Source: Rhipidocladum racemiflorum
Lineage: Eukaryota; Streptophyta; Magnoliopsida; Poales; Poaceae
Reading direction: 5' to 3'
Assembly: GCA_036346355.1 (NCBI GenBank)
Contig: CM070572.1
Coordinates: forward strand, 42,817,944-42,881,943
DNA: 64,000 nt
The notes beneath the pieces were generated by a model that worked only from the letters and a program-made list of their open reading frames with translations, did not search any database and was not told the DNA's origin. Shown here piece after piece: positions 44,982 through 55,398 of this stretch. Every line of letters starts with the position of its first letter. The stretch's first letter is position 1. The position numbers and the translations under genes were made by a program.

Positions 44982-46528
44982 GATCGTGTGTACGGGCTCC
45001 CATGTATCTGTTCTTGTCCATGTTGTAATCAAGTCCAATGCACTACATGTAATGTGCAGCACAACACTGCTGCGCCACTTGTCCTGGAGAACACAAGATC
45101 GAGCCTGTGCTGTGTGTGTATGTCTGAAGCACATCCAAGTTCATAACCGTGGATATTTTCCCTTGATTTACTTTAGAATTTATACAACTTATACCGAGAG
45201 GAAAAACATAAAAACGATGCTCAAACAATGCTCAAACTGTGTGTATGCCTGGTAGCAGACCTAATTAAGAAGGCTGCATATATGGATGCGGATTGTTCTA
45301 CATGGCTTCAACAGTGTGCTGGTATGGGTGGTGGTGTGCAGAGCTTTCGTCCAAGATTTTGCCACAGTGATTGCAAATCCCTCGCAAAAGCTTTCAAGAA
45401 AAGCCTCTTCACGCAAGCCGTATCATTGCTGGTATAAGTTTCATGCGGATATTTTCTTTAGTAACCATCGTCTAAATTCCTGGCTATTGGATTTGCTTTC
45501 AGATCAATGCACACCCCCCTGAATTCGAGGTGGATTGATCCTACGGATATGTGTTTTGATCGTACGGTCCAAAGTTTGGATATTTTTTGAGACAAAAACA
45601 TCCGAATGATACCTATATACTCCCATTTGCCAATAGGCCAAGGTATGGTACGATCCAGGGGAAAAAGCAGGAGGACCTCTTATGCGTTGTGGGCATGTCT
45701 TCTGCCCACTTCTCTCAGCTCTGCTCACCGCAGTTTGTCGATTGCTTTTGCTGCAGAAAAGGTGACGGAGACCGGGAGTGGAGCTGAGCTTGTGTAGTGC
45801 GAGCGTTTGTTAGGCCAACTCGTTTAGTGTATTCCGTGTATGTGTCTCGATCTGGGGTCTGGAATTTATTCTCTCTGTTTTGGCCATGTCTGTGGTTACT
45901 TAATCGAGTGGGTATCTAATTGGATGGTGCATTGCAAGCTCCTTGAAATTTTTAATCTAATTGGTACCCAGCAGGCCAAGGCATGTTATAATCCAACCGA
46001 AAGTCGATATGGATCGTTCATTTTTTTGGATCTAATAGATCGTATACTTACACTGGTAGTAGAGTGATAGGAATACCCTTAATAAATCAACGGCTAGATC
46101 TGATTTTTACTTTCTATTTACACACCATATACTACCAGTATAATGCATCGTAAAAGGATTGTGTTTCTATGCATTAACGCCTCCTGCTTCTCAAACTACT
46201 CCGTTAGATCATGAAACTGAAGTTAAATGTGCAAAGGGAAATGTACTTTTGCAGGGCTTGGACTCTACGCTGTCGGATCATAATAACGAGACCCCAATGT
46301 CTTCGAAAAGCTTATCAAACATGTAAGGCAGCAGATGCAGATCAAAGGAAAAAAGAGGTACAACCCAGTGCGATCCTGAATAATGCTGCATTTTAGTTCA
46401 CATTCTTCCATGTAAAAGGCTGCTTTGCCGATGAACCAAATCATGGTTGTTGCACTCATCATGTTTAGGAGATGAGTGAAAGTAAGGTTCGTTCTTCCCT
46501 ATAACGAAACAGAGAAATAAAAGAAAAA
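44982..46528. other. Intergenic, weak exon-like piece at 46255-46312
   Basis: Possible 3' untranslated sequence of the fragment above, then repeats. A short exon-like stretch near 46255-46312 (after tgcag and before gtaagg) has no independent support. Confidence 0.35.
45431..45627 (+). repeat. Left arm of a 200-bp inverted repeat pair
   Basis: Matches 47843-48048 in reverse orientation, for example atgcacacccccctgaattc here against the inverse of gaattcagggggcgtgcat there, and ctatatactccc against gggggtgtatag. Similarity is roughly four in five by eye. It is either two insertions of one repeat in opposite orientation or the arms of one larger element. Confidence 0.65.
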
Positions 46529-46738
46529 GAGGGAGACTAGGGAATGGTATACAGTTCCAACGGTATAGCCGTGAAATTTATGAAACTTATCAGTTTCTGT
46601 GCTGGTTTCATGAGTTTCAGTGTTTAGTTTCATCAGTTTCATGTTTTATCAGTTTTTAGTGCTAAGTTTCATGAGTTTCAATGCAAAAATTCATAAGTTT
46701 CATAAGTTTCAGAGGTATACCGTTTCTTAGTTTTTCTG
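46529..46738 (-). mobile_element. MITE family C copy 3
   Basis: 210 bp in reverse orientation: starts gagggagactagggaatgg and ends cttagtttttctg. Repeats of gtttcatgagtttca fill the interior. Exact 9-bp duplication aaagaaaaa at 46520-46528 and 46739-46747. Confidence 0.82.
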
Positions 46739-46747
46739 AAAGAAAAA

Positions 46748-47842
46748 AGGTGAGAATATGGCAAACATCATAAGATAGCCTGTCATTGGAACACACTTTC
46801 TTTTGGAAATTGGTCATTGCAACACACTCATCAACATATTGTCAGCACTCCATGCCGTGCCCTCATGCTCTTGCTGCAAATTTTAACCGGCAAAATCTTT
46901 TGACCGTTCAAGATTCCAAGAACTCCATCAGCAAGGGCATGCCAGTGTCTTCAACAAAATAATGGCCACGATCTGTTCATCTGTGTGCGTGCATCTATAC
47001 ATCTTTGACCTAATGTTAACTTTTGGTTATACTGGGTAGGCCAATTTGCCAGATATCACTAGCACAACACCCCAGTAGGAACAAGTTAGCAGAAACTTTC
47101 TATAGATCTCGATGTTGCTAGCGGCCATATTGTTCCTATAATATCTGCTAGAAATAATTGGACACATGCTGGGACAGAATTTTGAATTATTATACTTAGT
47201 ATTTTAAAGGCCATTACGATTTATGAGTAAGCTGATCGATGGTCCAAGAAGAGAATTTCTCAAATAAATCTCCTTCATTGGCACAAGAATGCGATCACCT
47301 GTCGATCTCAGCTAGCATCGATCACTTTGGAAACCGAATCAAAGAAGGGTCCTAGATGGCTAAGATTAATGTCACTCGAGACAAGGACATGAGGACAGCC
47401 AATTGATGCCAATATCCATTCACTCCTTGACCCACAAGCCTCTCCTGATGGAACTAATGGAAGTGTTCTTGGTGGCCAATACTTGATAAGATCCCCACAC
47501 ATGTTGTCTTTTGCCATAAAAAAAACTCTCTCTCTAGCAAAGGGTCACTCGTCTTGTTTTCTATATCCTCTTCTTCCAGGTGATGAGTTGGCCGAGTGTT
47601 GAGACATCGCAAAAGCTCGTTTTGACATTGCCCAACGCATGGATTACGCCATTGCCAGGTTGCTGACCTACAGAAATCCGGTAGCATTTTAGGATTTCCC
47701 AGCCCGTCCTCTCACTGAATGACATATGGTATCAAGTGGCAAATCCTAAAACACCAGTGAATGGAGTGGTAGGAGCAAAAGGGCACTACTTAAAAAATTG
47801 TGCTCCTTCCATGCATTCTTGGCCGTTGCTCGGGTTTTATTT
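46748..47842. other. Intergenic, nothing recognised
   Basis: No domain-bearing frame and no clear repeat ends. Paired short frames on the minus strand near 47308-47687 have no signature. Confidence 0.4.
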
Positions 47843-48048
47843 GTTGGGGGTGTATAGGTATCATCTGGATGTTTATGTCCCAAAAAAACATCTAAATTTT
47901 AGACCGTACAATCAAAACACACATCCGTTCGATCAAAATATAGCAATCCATCTCGAATTCAGGGGGCGTGCATCGATCTTAAAGCAAATTCAATGACCAG
48001 AAATTTGGATGATGATCGCTAAAGAAAACATCCGGGTGAAAGTTATCA
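47843..48048 (-). repeat. Right arm of a 200-bp inverted repeat pair
   Basis: Reverse-complement relative of 45431-45627, 2.2 kb away; see that entry. Its inner border is tgggggtgtatagg. Confidence 0.65.
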
Positions 48049-49596
48049 AAACCCTTATTTGTTTGGTCGATGACTTGATGGCTCAATCCCTTCTGGAAGA
48101 AACTTGTAGTTATCCTGGTTTTGTGTGATGGTAAATGCACTAACCATTTTAGGTCAAGTATGCATCAATCTGACTCACATGCTGGCTCAAGTTTTGAAAA
48201 GCAAGATGTTGGCTTTCCCATGCCAACACAGAAAGGTGTTGAGGCAATGAGGCATGCAATACATAGTGGCACATTTATATATAGTAGCGGACACTAATTT
48301 AGTGGCCATTCTCGTTAGTGCACTAGCAGCATGCCTTTCATTAACTTTGGGATATAGTTGAGATCCTACTGCTTTGCCACCACAAGCATGATGCTTTCAG
48401 GTGGCTTCGATTCATGCACATGAAGCTGGTAGGCATGTTCTTCCACCTTAGACTATCTCCAGCAATTTCCCTTCATTCCATTTCCTTCCCTATTCCATTC
48501 AACATATTCATCCCATTTATTTCCTACTATCTCCAGCAACTTTCCTTCCCCTCCAAATCTCTTCCCGAACAGATCCCAAGTGCTCCAACGGATTCCCTTC
48601 ACGATTCCTTTTAGGAAGTGCCATCTGCTTGAAATTTTGGTCAAGATGGCATATTAGTTACAACATGAGTGTTGAAGTGAGTGCTGTGGTGACCTTGGAT
48701 AGTTGAACTGGTATGTCCCTGTTCAGACAGCCAAGCGCTTGTTCAAAAAGAGAGAAACAAAATTTGATAGGCCTACGTATTGCTGCCACATCCACAAGCA
48801 ATCTAAATAGGGATAGCAGTGACCTCATAACCTGCCTATAAGGATTAATATAATATTGTATCCTCTTTAGGCATGTGGAACAGTGGCATGAGAAGACAAG
48901 TAGCAGCTACAAAGGATGTACATATCATGGTAGATTACTAGGTTCTAGTATGGTCAGGTTTTGAATTTCGGAAATTTTTGGATTGGAAAAATTGAATTTT
49001 TGGATAAATTTTGGCTAGAATTTGATTTTTTGGATAAAATTCAAATGAACCTAGTAATCATGGTAGATTACTAGGTTCTAGTGTGGTCAGGTTTCGAATT
49101 TCGTTTCAATTTTTTTTTTTTGGCACCAACCGAAGTTCAATAATTTCGGAAAATTTTGGACAAAATGGTTGGGGGAAAAAATTGTATTTTTAGATAAATT
49201 TTGGCTAGAATTGGATTTTTTGGATAAAATTCAAATGAATCCATCAAAAGAACCGAATTTCGGTGAAATTCGAATCCTAGGCAACAATTAGCTTGATAAA
49301 TTGTGGGCATGTGATGTGCTAGCACATGGGACAGATTGTGCATCAGGAGTTTGGCAATGTCCCAAGGGCAGGTTCATGGCATGCCATCCAAGATTAGATG
49401 CAAGTATGCAACCCTCCAAAGTAACTAGTTTGTCCAATTCTTTGTATCCACTGCATCAAGCGTGAAGACAAAGGTATGCATGCGTCTTTGGCTCCTGCTC
49501 ATGACTTCTTGGTCCCAAACACCATTATTTGGTATCGATATGCTTTTGGAGGAAGAAATAGATATACATGGTCTAGTCATGGATATAAATCAACAT
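48049..49596. other. Intergenic; partial repeat at 48453-48605
   Basis: 48453-48605 begins ctatctccagcaatttccctt and matches the left half of the element at 59268. A direct repeat around 'tagattactaggttctag' occurs at 48931 and 49062, followed by similar 'gaatttttggataaaatt' stretches (48991-49040 and 49180-49230). No gene. Confidence 0.5.
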
Positions 49597-49605
49597 ATAT
49601 ATTTT

Positions 49606-49748
49606 GAGAGGTGCTTCTATGTTCTTCCTTTTAAAAGTTGCACAACTATTAAAGCATGAATGAAGGGTAAATGGTAATTACTTACCCCTTTGCTTGCTTC
49701 AAGATTTGTACAACTTATATTTGAAGGAAAAACATAGAAGCACTGCTC
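49606..49748 (+). mobile_element. 143-bp MITE, family A copy 4
   Basis: Ends gagaggtgcttctatgttct and, inverted, gagcagtgcttctatgtttt. Exact 9-bp duplication atatatttt at 49597-49605 and 49749-49757. This is the best preserved copy of the family. Confidence 0.87.
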
Positions 49749-49757
49749 ATATATTTT

Positions 49758-50116
49758 ATCTATGATTGCAGTTGGGCTGCAACCTTCTTCCCAATTATAC
49801 ACAAACTTAAAAAACTTGCATATTCTATCTATCATTGCAGTTGGGCTATGACCTTCTTGTCAATTATACACAGACTTAAAAATATTGCAAAATTTGATCT
49901 CTAGTGTACAGAAACAAAAATATTTTGATTGGTCGTACAAATACTAGATTTGTTATCAAAATTATTTTTCAACTAGAAATATTTACAGTGAAATCCGTAT
50001 AATGAAGATTTTGGTAGACTGGCACAAGAGTGAAAGATGATATAAACTGTTGTCACTGTCAATTTATCTGTTCATTACATTGCCAAGTAATGTGATGGTA
50101 CAATGTTCTCGCATGG
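49758..50116. other. Flank of the hAT remnant
   Basis: Contains a short direct repeat (ttctatctatcattgcagttgggct at 49823 resembling 49757-49780). No coding signature. Confidence 0.4.
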
Positions 50117-51337
50117 GTGGGATGGAAAATACTAGGATCTGTTTTTTTGTATGAACTAGTTATGTGTGTAGGACCGGTATATACTAATATCATTATGCAT
50201 GTGGGTTTGATTGTAATGAGAAGTAGTTTGGAAAACATACGTAAAGCTATTCAGTTTATTAACGATTCGCCTGTAAGGTTTGCACAGTTTTCAGAGTACT
50301 GCAGGGCCAACAATAAGGAACCAAGAAAATTCAACTTTGATTTGAAGGTTAGGTGGAACTCGACGTATATTATGCTGGAACGGTGCAAGGGCTACGAGCA
50401 TATTGTCACTGTCTTCGTCAACTGCAATAATGGTGAGTCGTTGGTTACTGAAGTGGATTGGCAAATTACCGGTCATTTTTGTAATTTTTTACAAACTTTT
50501 TACAATGCAACTAAAGATTTATCCGATGTGTATTACCCAACTTCTTCCTTAGTCATCGAGTGGCTTTGGACTATTGCTAATTCTTTTAAAGAAAATAGAG
50601 ATAATTATATTTTACATCCCATTATAGAACCAATCGAGGAAAAAAACTTAAATTTTTTTCAAGCTATTCCACATATTTACTGCTTTGCTACTATTTTGGA
50701 TCCTCAGAGAAAATTATCTGACTTGCAGGGCGCCTTCCACAAAATAGGTGAGGCATTCGATTTTGATTTCTCCAAGGCCTATACTCATGCTTATAATGGG
50801 ATTTTCAGAGTTTTCGACAAATATTATGACAAGTTTGGCACCAGAAGTGAAGCAAGAAGATCTACCTCAACAACGCAATCAGCACGACGCTGTTCGATCG
50901 CTTCAAATATATGAAAGAAGCTAAAGGGCAAGGCGTCTGGCTCTTCCCAATCGCCGAGCAGGTCGACATGGAATCCACGAGTAGAGCTCGATCACTACCT
51001 CAACACGCCTTTCGTGGAAACCGACCTTGAATTGGATGAGGAAAATCAACTCAACTTGCTCTTGTGATGGAAGAATAGAGAACGTATTTACCCCGTGTTA
51101 TCCCATTTTGCACGGGACGTACTTACAGTTCTGGTGTCCACTGTCTCATCAGAAGCCACTTTTAGTTTGGTGGGGAGGGTACTTGAGCCGAGGAGGTTGT
51201 CTCTCAGACCTGAGATGGTTGAGGCAATTACATGCCTAAAGGACTGGGAGCGTGCAGAAGACAGGACACAACATGAGCCTGAGGATCCAGAGATTACGGA
51301 GACGGTTGCTAACTTTGACAATCTCAACATCGGGTAA
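50117..51337 (+). pseudogene. hAT transposase remnant (RICESLEEPER-like)
   Basis: The frame 50117-50914 contains hAT-family sequence from about 50219: FNFDLKVRWNSTYIMLERC, then ATKDLSDVYYPTSSLV and YCFATILDPQRKL. In another frame, 51095-51337 matches the C-terminal hAT dimerisation region (VSTVSSEATFSLVGRVLEPR, RLSLRPEMVEAITCLKDW). The BED zinc finger and the first half of the catalytic core are missing, and there is at least one frame change between 50914 and 51095. A DNA-cutting transposase by descent; not functional. Confidence 0.85.
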
Positions 51338-51532
51338 TCTATGTATTAATGTATACATACGTAGTTAATATACTCTTTTCCTTACCGGGGGTACCCCACA
51401 GCGGGATGTAAGGTTTTTAACGAGGCAGTAACTTTGTACATGTTCAAGAATGAATAAAATTTAATTCTTTTCTTCCAATATTTGTCTTCATTGCCTCAAC
51501 TCCGTGCGTTTTCGGGTTTTTCTCTCTCATCA

Positions 51533-51732
51533 CAATAGTGCAAATGGGCCGGGCTTAGGCCGGCACGGCACGAAGCAAGTACGAAGCTCAAATAGGCCGT
51601 GTCTGGGCTCGCCAAAGGCGAGCCGAGCCGGCACGATGGGCACAACGGGCTATCGTGGTCCGGCATGGTTCCGACTCGAAGCACGATAGACCTATGCTGA
51701 GCTGGTCCGACACGACACGACGGCCACCACTA
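51533..51732 (+). mobile_element. hAT subterminal and terminal region
   Basis: Dense cggcacgg/gacacgac-type words, starting tagtgcaaatgggccgggc and ending gacggccaccacta. The right end inverted reads tagtggtggccg, like the tag-g-gtggc termini I recall from grass hAT elements. It probably marks the 3' end of the element whose transposase remnant precedes it. Confidence 0.55.
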
Positions 51733-52747
51733 GTCACTTTAAAAAATTTTGTTGCTACTTGTGAGTGATGCAAACAAACAACATGCATGGGGTTAATTCG
51801 GTCAAGGACGAGGCCCATGGTGCGTCCACCAATCATAAAATAGACCTCATCCAACACCTCCCTGGTGGCCCACACACTTGGGAGCCCTTCTTCTATGGAA
51901 CATCAAATCCATGCACAGGAAGCCGCTGTTGCAAATTAATCTCCGGCATAGTCGTGGTGTTAATGCCGGAAAAAGATGTTTCATGTGTCAAAGAAAGCCG
52001 TTTCTGCGGCTCTTTTGTCAAGCAAACTAGGACTAAGATGCATAGTCGATGCTTATTTGGTCTCTTTCTCTAGCTTAAAAACCAAAAAACCACTAGCTAA
52101 AAAAATTAGTGGCTTCTTAACTGAGCTTTTTAAAAGCCATAAGATTATGTATAACTAAAAGATAAAGACACACGAGAGATACTTTTTTCGACTTATTATG
52201 GACTGATTTTAAACTACTATCATTGAATATCATTGAAGTTAAGATAAAATTATTTACATCTATTACGTATAAAATTGAACTACGAACTGCTTTTAGATTA
52301 TTCAAGGTAAAAGGCGTAAGCTAGATAAAGAGGACCTAGTATCAATTATCTCCTCCGGACGGAGATGCATGCTTTTGTGCAGGTTTGTATTTGCCCATCG
52401 TCAACTCAAAACATGGAAATGTGTGTAATCATACGAGAGTTATACTGTTGCATGCAAATCTTTTACAAAACTCGTATATCATAGATATGGCCAAAGTATT
52501 GCTTGTTTTGACACATCTAAAAATGTTAAGCTAGAGCAAAGTCATGTTCGACATATGTCAAGGGGAGAGTCACCACCTACGAGCACAAGCCAGGAATGTG
52601 AAATAGCTTTGCAGACGAAAAAAAAAATAGAATCAAAATCTGTCTCGATCTATACCAGGAATGTGAAATACTACGACAGATTTGTCGTACCAATTTTGAA
52701 TCAAACATTTTGGTTCAGTACATCTATTGACCCTCTCTAAAACTCTG
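51733..52747. other. Intergenic, nothing recognised
   Basis: AT-rich with short frames lacking domains. Confidence 0.4.
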
Positions 52748-52872
52748 CAATATTGTCCCTTGAAGCAACCAACTTCCTACTCACACCTCTCTCATCAGCT
52801 TGTTTGCAACTTCCTCTCTCTCTCTCTCTCTAACTAACTCATCAATATTGTCCCTTGAAGCAACCAACTTCC
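52748..52872 (+). repeat. 30-bp direct repeat upstream of the F-box gene
   Basis: caatattgtcccttgaagca and the next ten bases occur at 52748-52777 and 52843-52872, separated by a spacer with a (CT)n tract (52813-52831). It lies just upstream of the putative leader exon of the F-box gene and may change spacing of promoter elements. Confidence 0.8.
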
Positions 52873-52979
52873 CCTCTCCTCTCTCTACCTTGTGCCACTC
52901 ATGATATATACACCACCATTGTGGCACTCCTCTGCACTACCACCATACCATGGGGGGGCCCTGACCTAACCATGGGGGA

Positions 52980-54171
52980 TGAAACTGAAACAAGCCTACT
53001 GTTTCATCTCTTGGAGTAAAAAAGGCGGAAAGGCCTCGCCTTTCCCTCATTCCCAACTCCACTCGCCCCCACCGCAGATTGGGGGGGGGGGGGGAGAAGC
53101 TCCGCTCCCACCCGATCGATCGCCGCCGCCGACCACCCGAATCGTAGGAACGGAGACGAGGAGCCGTGTGTGCGTACCTGCGTTCGTGCCGCACCTCTTG
53201 CGCATTCGTTCGCTCTGCCCTCTCGCTCCAGGGATTTCCTGGTTTGCGGGAAAGAATGGGTTTTTTTTGCCTCTGCCGTCTTGTTTTCTTGGGCGCTGAA
53301 TCTTGGTTTCTTCTTGATGGGGTTAGGCGGACCCGGCGGCTCGGTGGATTGGATTCCGAAAGGGAGGAACTTTTCTTGGATTCGGATTGGCTGGCTGGGC
53401 TTCTCTTCTTGAGGAGGTAATCGGGAGCAAGAACTAATAATACACATTCCTTTGGCTTAATTCCACTGTTCCATATTCTTTTTTTTTTGCTGGAGATTTT
53501 TATTTCTGTTCTCTGCATTTTAGTGTGCGTTTTATGTGCTTGATTTTATGCGGGGTCAAGGTTTGGTAGTTATGGGCATTCGTCCATTTGCGCGGTTTTG
53601 GTAAAATTTGCTGGGTAGATGGTGCCGTTGTTGGCTGCCCTGCCTGCGTTGGTTGCTTTATTGATCTACGCCTTTAATGATCGCGATGTGGCTGCCGCGG
53701 CTAATTGAATGTGGTGTTAAAAATTTCATGCTTTTCTCTTTTGAAAAAAACAGCAGCTTCGATTTTTGATGGCGACGTTACTGTCTATGTTCCCAGTTCC
53801 CACTATTTCCACACCCCCCAAGATTCATTTCATCGGTAGCTATTTTTATCACTTCTTTGTCTACATTCTCATAGCAGATGATAAACACTGGGATTAAAAA
53901 GAGCTCCATTCATTTGTTAATCCTCCTGCCCTTTTGTGTTGTAGAAAGGTTGGATTGCTCCAAGTTTGATTATCAACCCCCCCTCGTGTAAAGTTTGATT
54001 TTTTTTTTATTATATTTTTTGTTGCTTTGCTTGCATTCCATATTCTCTGAAAAAATGCTGAATACTAAAGCAGTTCTAAATCAGATGTTTCCCTATTGTT
54101 GTATCATCATCCTTTATTTGACGGCATTATTATGACCTGCAGGATCTTGTGCTATCTGTGTTATAAACTGG
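52980..54171 (+). promoter_or_regulatory. 5' leader of the HWS-type gene with a probable intron
   Basis: A GC-rich leader exon runs from about 52980 to 53416. It includes a poly-G run at 53081-53094. A donor (GAG/gtaatc) lies at 53417 and an acceptor (ctgcag/GATC) at 54142, giving a 726-bp T-rich intron. The leader has ATGs at 53256 and 53317. The second encodes a 31-codon upstream frame ending at 53412. The first, if the intron is removed as drawn, stays open past the main start and ends at 54257. The transcription start is not defined. Confidence 0.5.
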
Positions 54172-55398
54172 ATGCTGGCAATGGGGTCAGAGGAGTGGGA
54201 GCTGTATCCATCTTCTTGCATTGGTGCCGAGGTCGTAGAATACGGGCCAACCTCTGAAGACATCGACGATGACCGGAGTGCAGACTCGGCGGTGTCGTTG
54301 AACGCCGTTCTTCCCGACGATCTCTTAGAGAAGGTCATCTCCTTCTTGCCCGTTGCCAGTGTCATAAGATCTGGCTCTGTCTGCAAGAGATGGCATGAGG
54401 TTGTGCGCTCCCGGAGGCAGACATGGAGCGAAATGGCGCCTCAGAAGCCATGGTACTTCATGTTTACCTGCAGCGAGGAGGCGGTCTCGGGGCTCACCTA
54501 CGACCCGAGCCTCCGTAAGTGGTATGGATTCGACTTCCCTTGCATCGAGAAGAGCAACTGGTCGGCCTCCTCGTCGGCCGGGCTGGTGTGCCTGATGGAC
54601 AGCGAGAACAGGAGCCGCATCATCGTGTGCAACCCCATAACCAAGGACTGGAAGAGGCTCATGGATGCTCCGGGTGGCAGGTCGGCTGATTACAGTGCCC
54701 TCGCCATTGCTGTGGGCAGGACCTCTCATCGGTACACGGTGGCCGTCGCAAGGAGCAACCAGGTGCCGTCGGAGAATTACCAGTGGGAGTTCACCGTCCA
54801 TCTGTACGAGTCGGAGACCGGTAAGTGGGCGTCTCCCTTCGCCGAAGTGTTGCTCGGATGGCGAGGAGGCGACGAGTGCGTCATCTGCGATGGAGTCCTC
54901 TACTACATGGTGTACTCCACGGGGGTTCTGGTGAATCGTAGCGAGCATCGCCATTGCCTCATCATGTATGATCTCGCGACCGGACCGAATCGCATTTCTT
55001 TGATGAGCACGGCAATTCCGGTGCCGTGCGCTCTCACATGCGGCCGGTTGATGAACCTAAGTGAGAGGCTTGTTCTTGTTGGGGGCATTGGAAAACAGGA
55101 TAGGCCTGGTATCATCAAGGGAATTGGCATCTGGGAGCTCCGGAGCAAGGAGTGGCATGAGGTTGCTCGGATGCCTCACAAGTTTTTTCAGGGATTCGGC
55201 GAGTTCGACGACGTTTTTGCGAGCTGCGGGGCGGATGATCTCATCTACATTCAGAGCTACGGGTCGCCGGCTCTTCTCACCTTTGAAATGAACCAGAAGC
55301 TGTGGAGGTGGTCGGCGAAGAGTCCTGTGACGAAGAGGTATCCGCTGCAGCTGTTTACTGGTTTCTCTTTCAAGCCAAGGCTGGACATTGCTTCCTAG
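54172..55398 (+). CDS. HWS: F-box/kelch-repeat protein, HAWAIIAN SKIRT / EP3 ortholog
   Basis: Single-exon frame of 408 residues; Arabidopsis HWS (At3g61590) is 411. The F-box spans about residues 44-90 (LPDDLLEKVISFLPVAS, VCKRW). A kelch-like beta-propeller region follows: KPWYFMFT, RKWYGFDFPCIE, SNPITK-type VCNPITKDWKRL, GWRGGDECVICDGVLYYM, CGRLMNLSERLVLVGGIGK, and the near-invariant FFQGFGEFDDVFASCGADD and YIQSYGSPALLTF. The F-box binds SKP1 in an SCF ubiquitin ligase and the propeller selects substrate. HWS affects organ fusion, leaf size and the microRNA pathway; rice EP3/LARGER PANICLE, from memory its grass counterpart, affects panicle form. The start is ATG 54172 (a second in-frame ATG follows at 54181). 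A grass paralog rather than the direct ortholog cannot be excluded. Confidence 0.94.
   Translation: MLAMGSEEWELYPSSCIGAEVVEYGPTSEDIDDDRSADSAVSLNAVLPDDLLEKVISFLPVASVIRSGSVCKRWHEVVRSRRQTWSEMAPQKPWYFMFTCSEEAVSGLTYDPSLRKWYGFDFPCIEKSNWSASSSAGLVCLMDSENRSRIIVCNPITKDWKRLMDAPGGRSADYSALAIAVGRTSHRYTVAVARSNQVPSENYQWEFTVHLYESETGKWASPFAEVLLGWRGGDECVICDGVLYYMVYSTGVLVNRSEHRHCLIMYDLATGPNRISLMSTAIPVPCALTCGRLMNLSERLVLVGGIGKQDRPGIIKGIGIWELRSKEWHEVARMPHKFFQGFGEFDDVFASCGADDLIYIQSYGSPALLTFEMNQKLWRWSAKSPVTKRYPLQLFTGFSFKPRLDIAS

Noticed and set aside
52937..53518. 193-codon minus-strand frame
   Set aside because: Antisense to the GC-rich leader exon of the F-box gene; arginine/serine-rich translation without domain.
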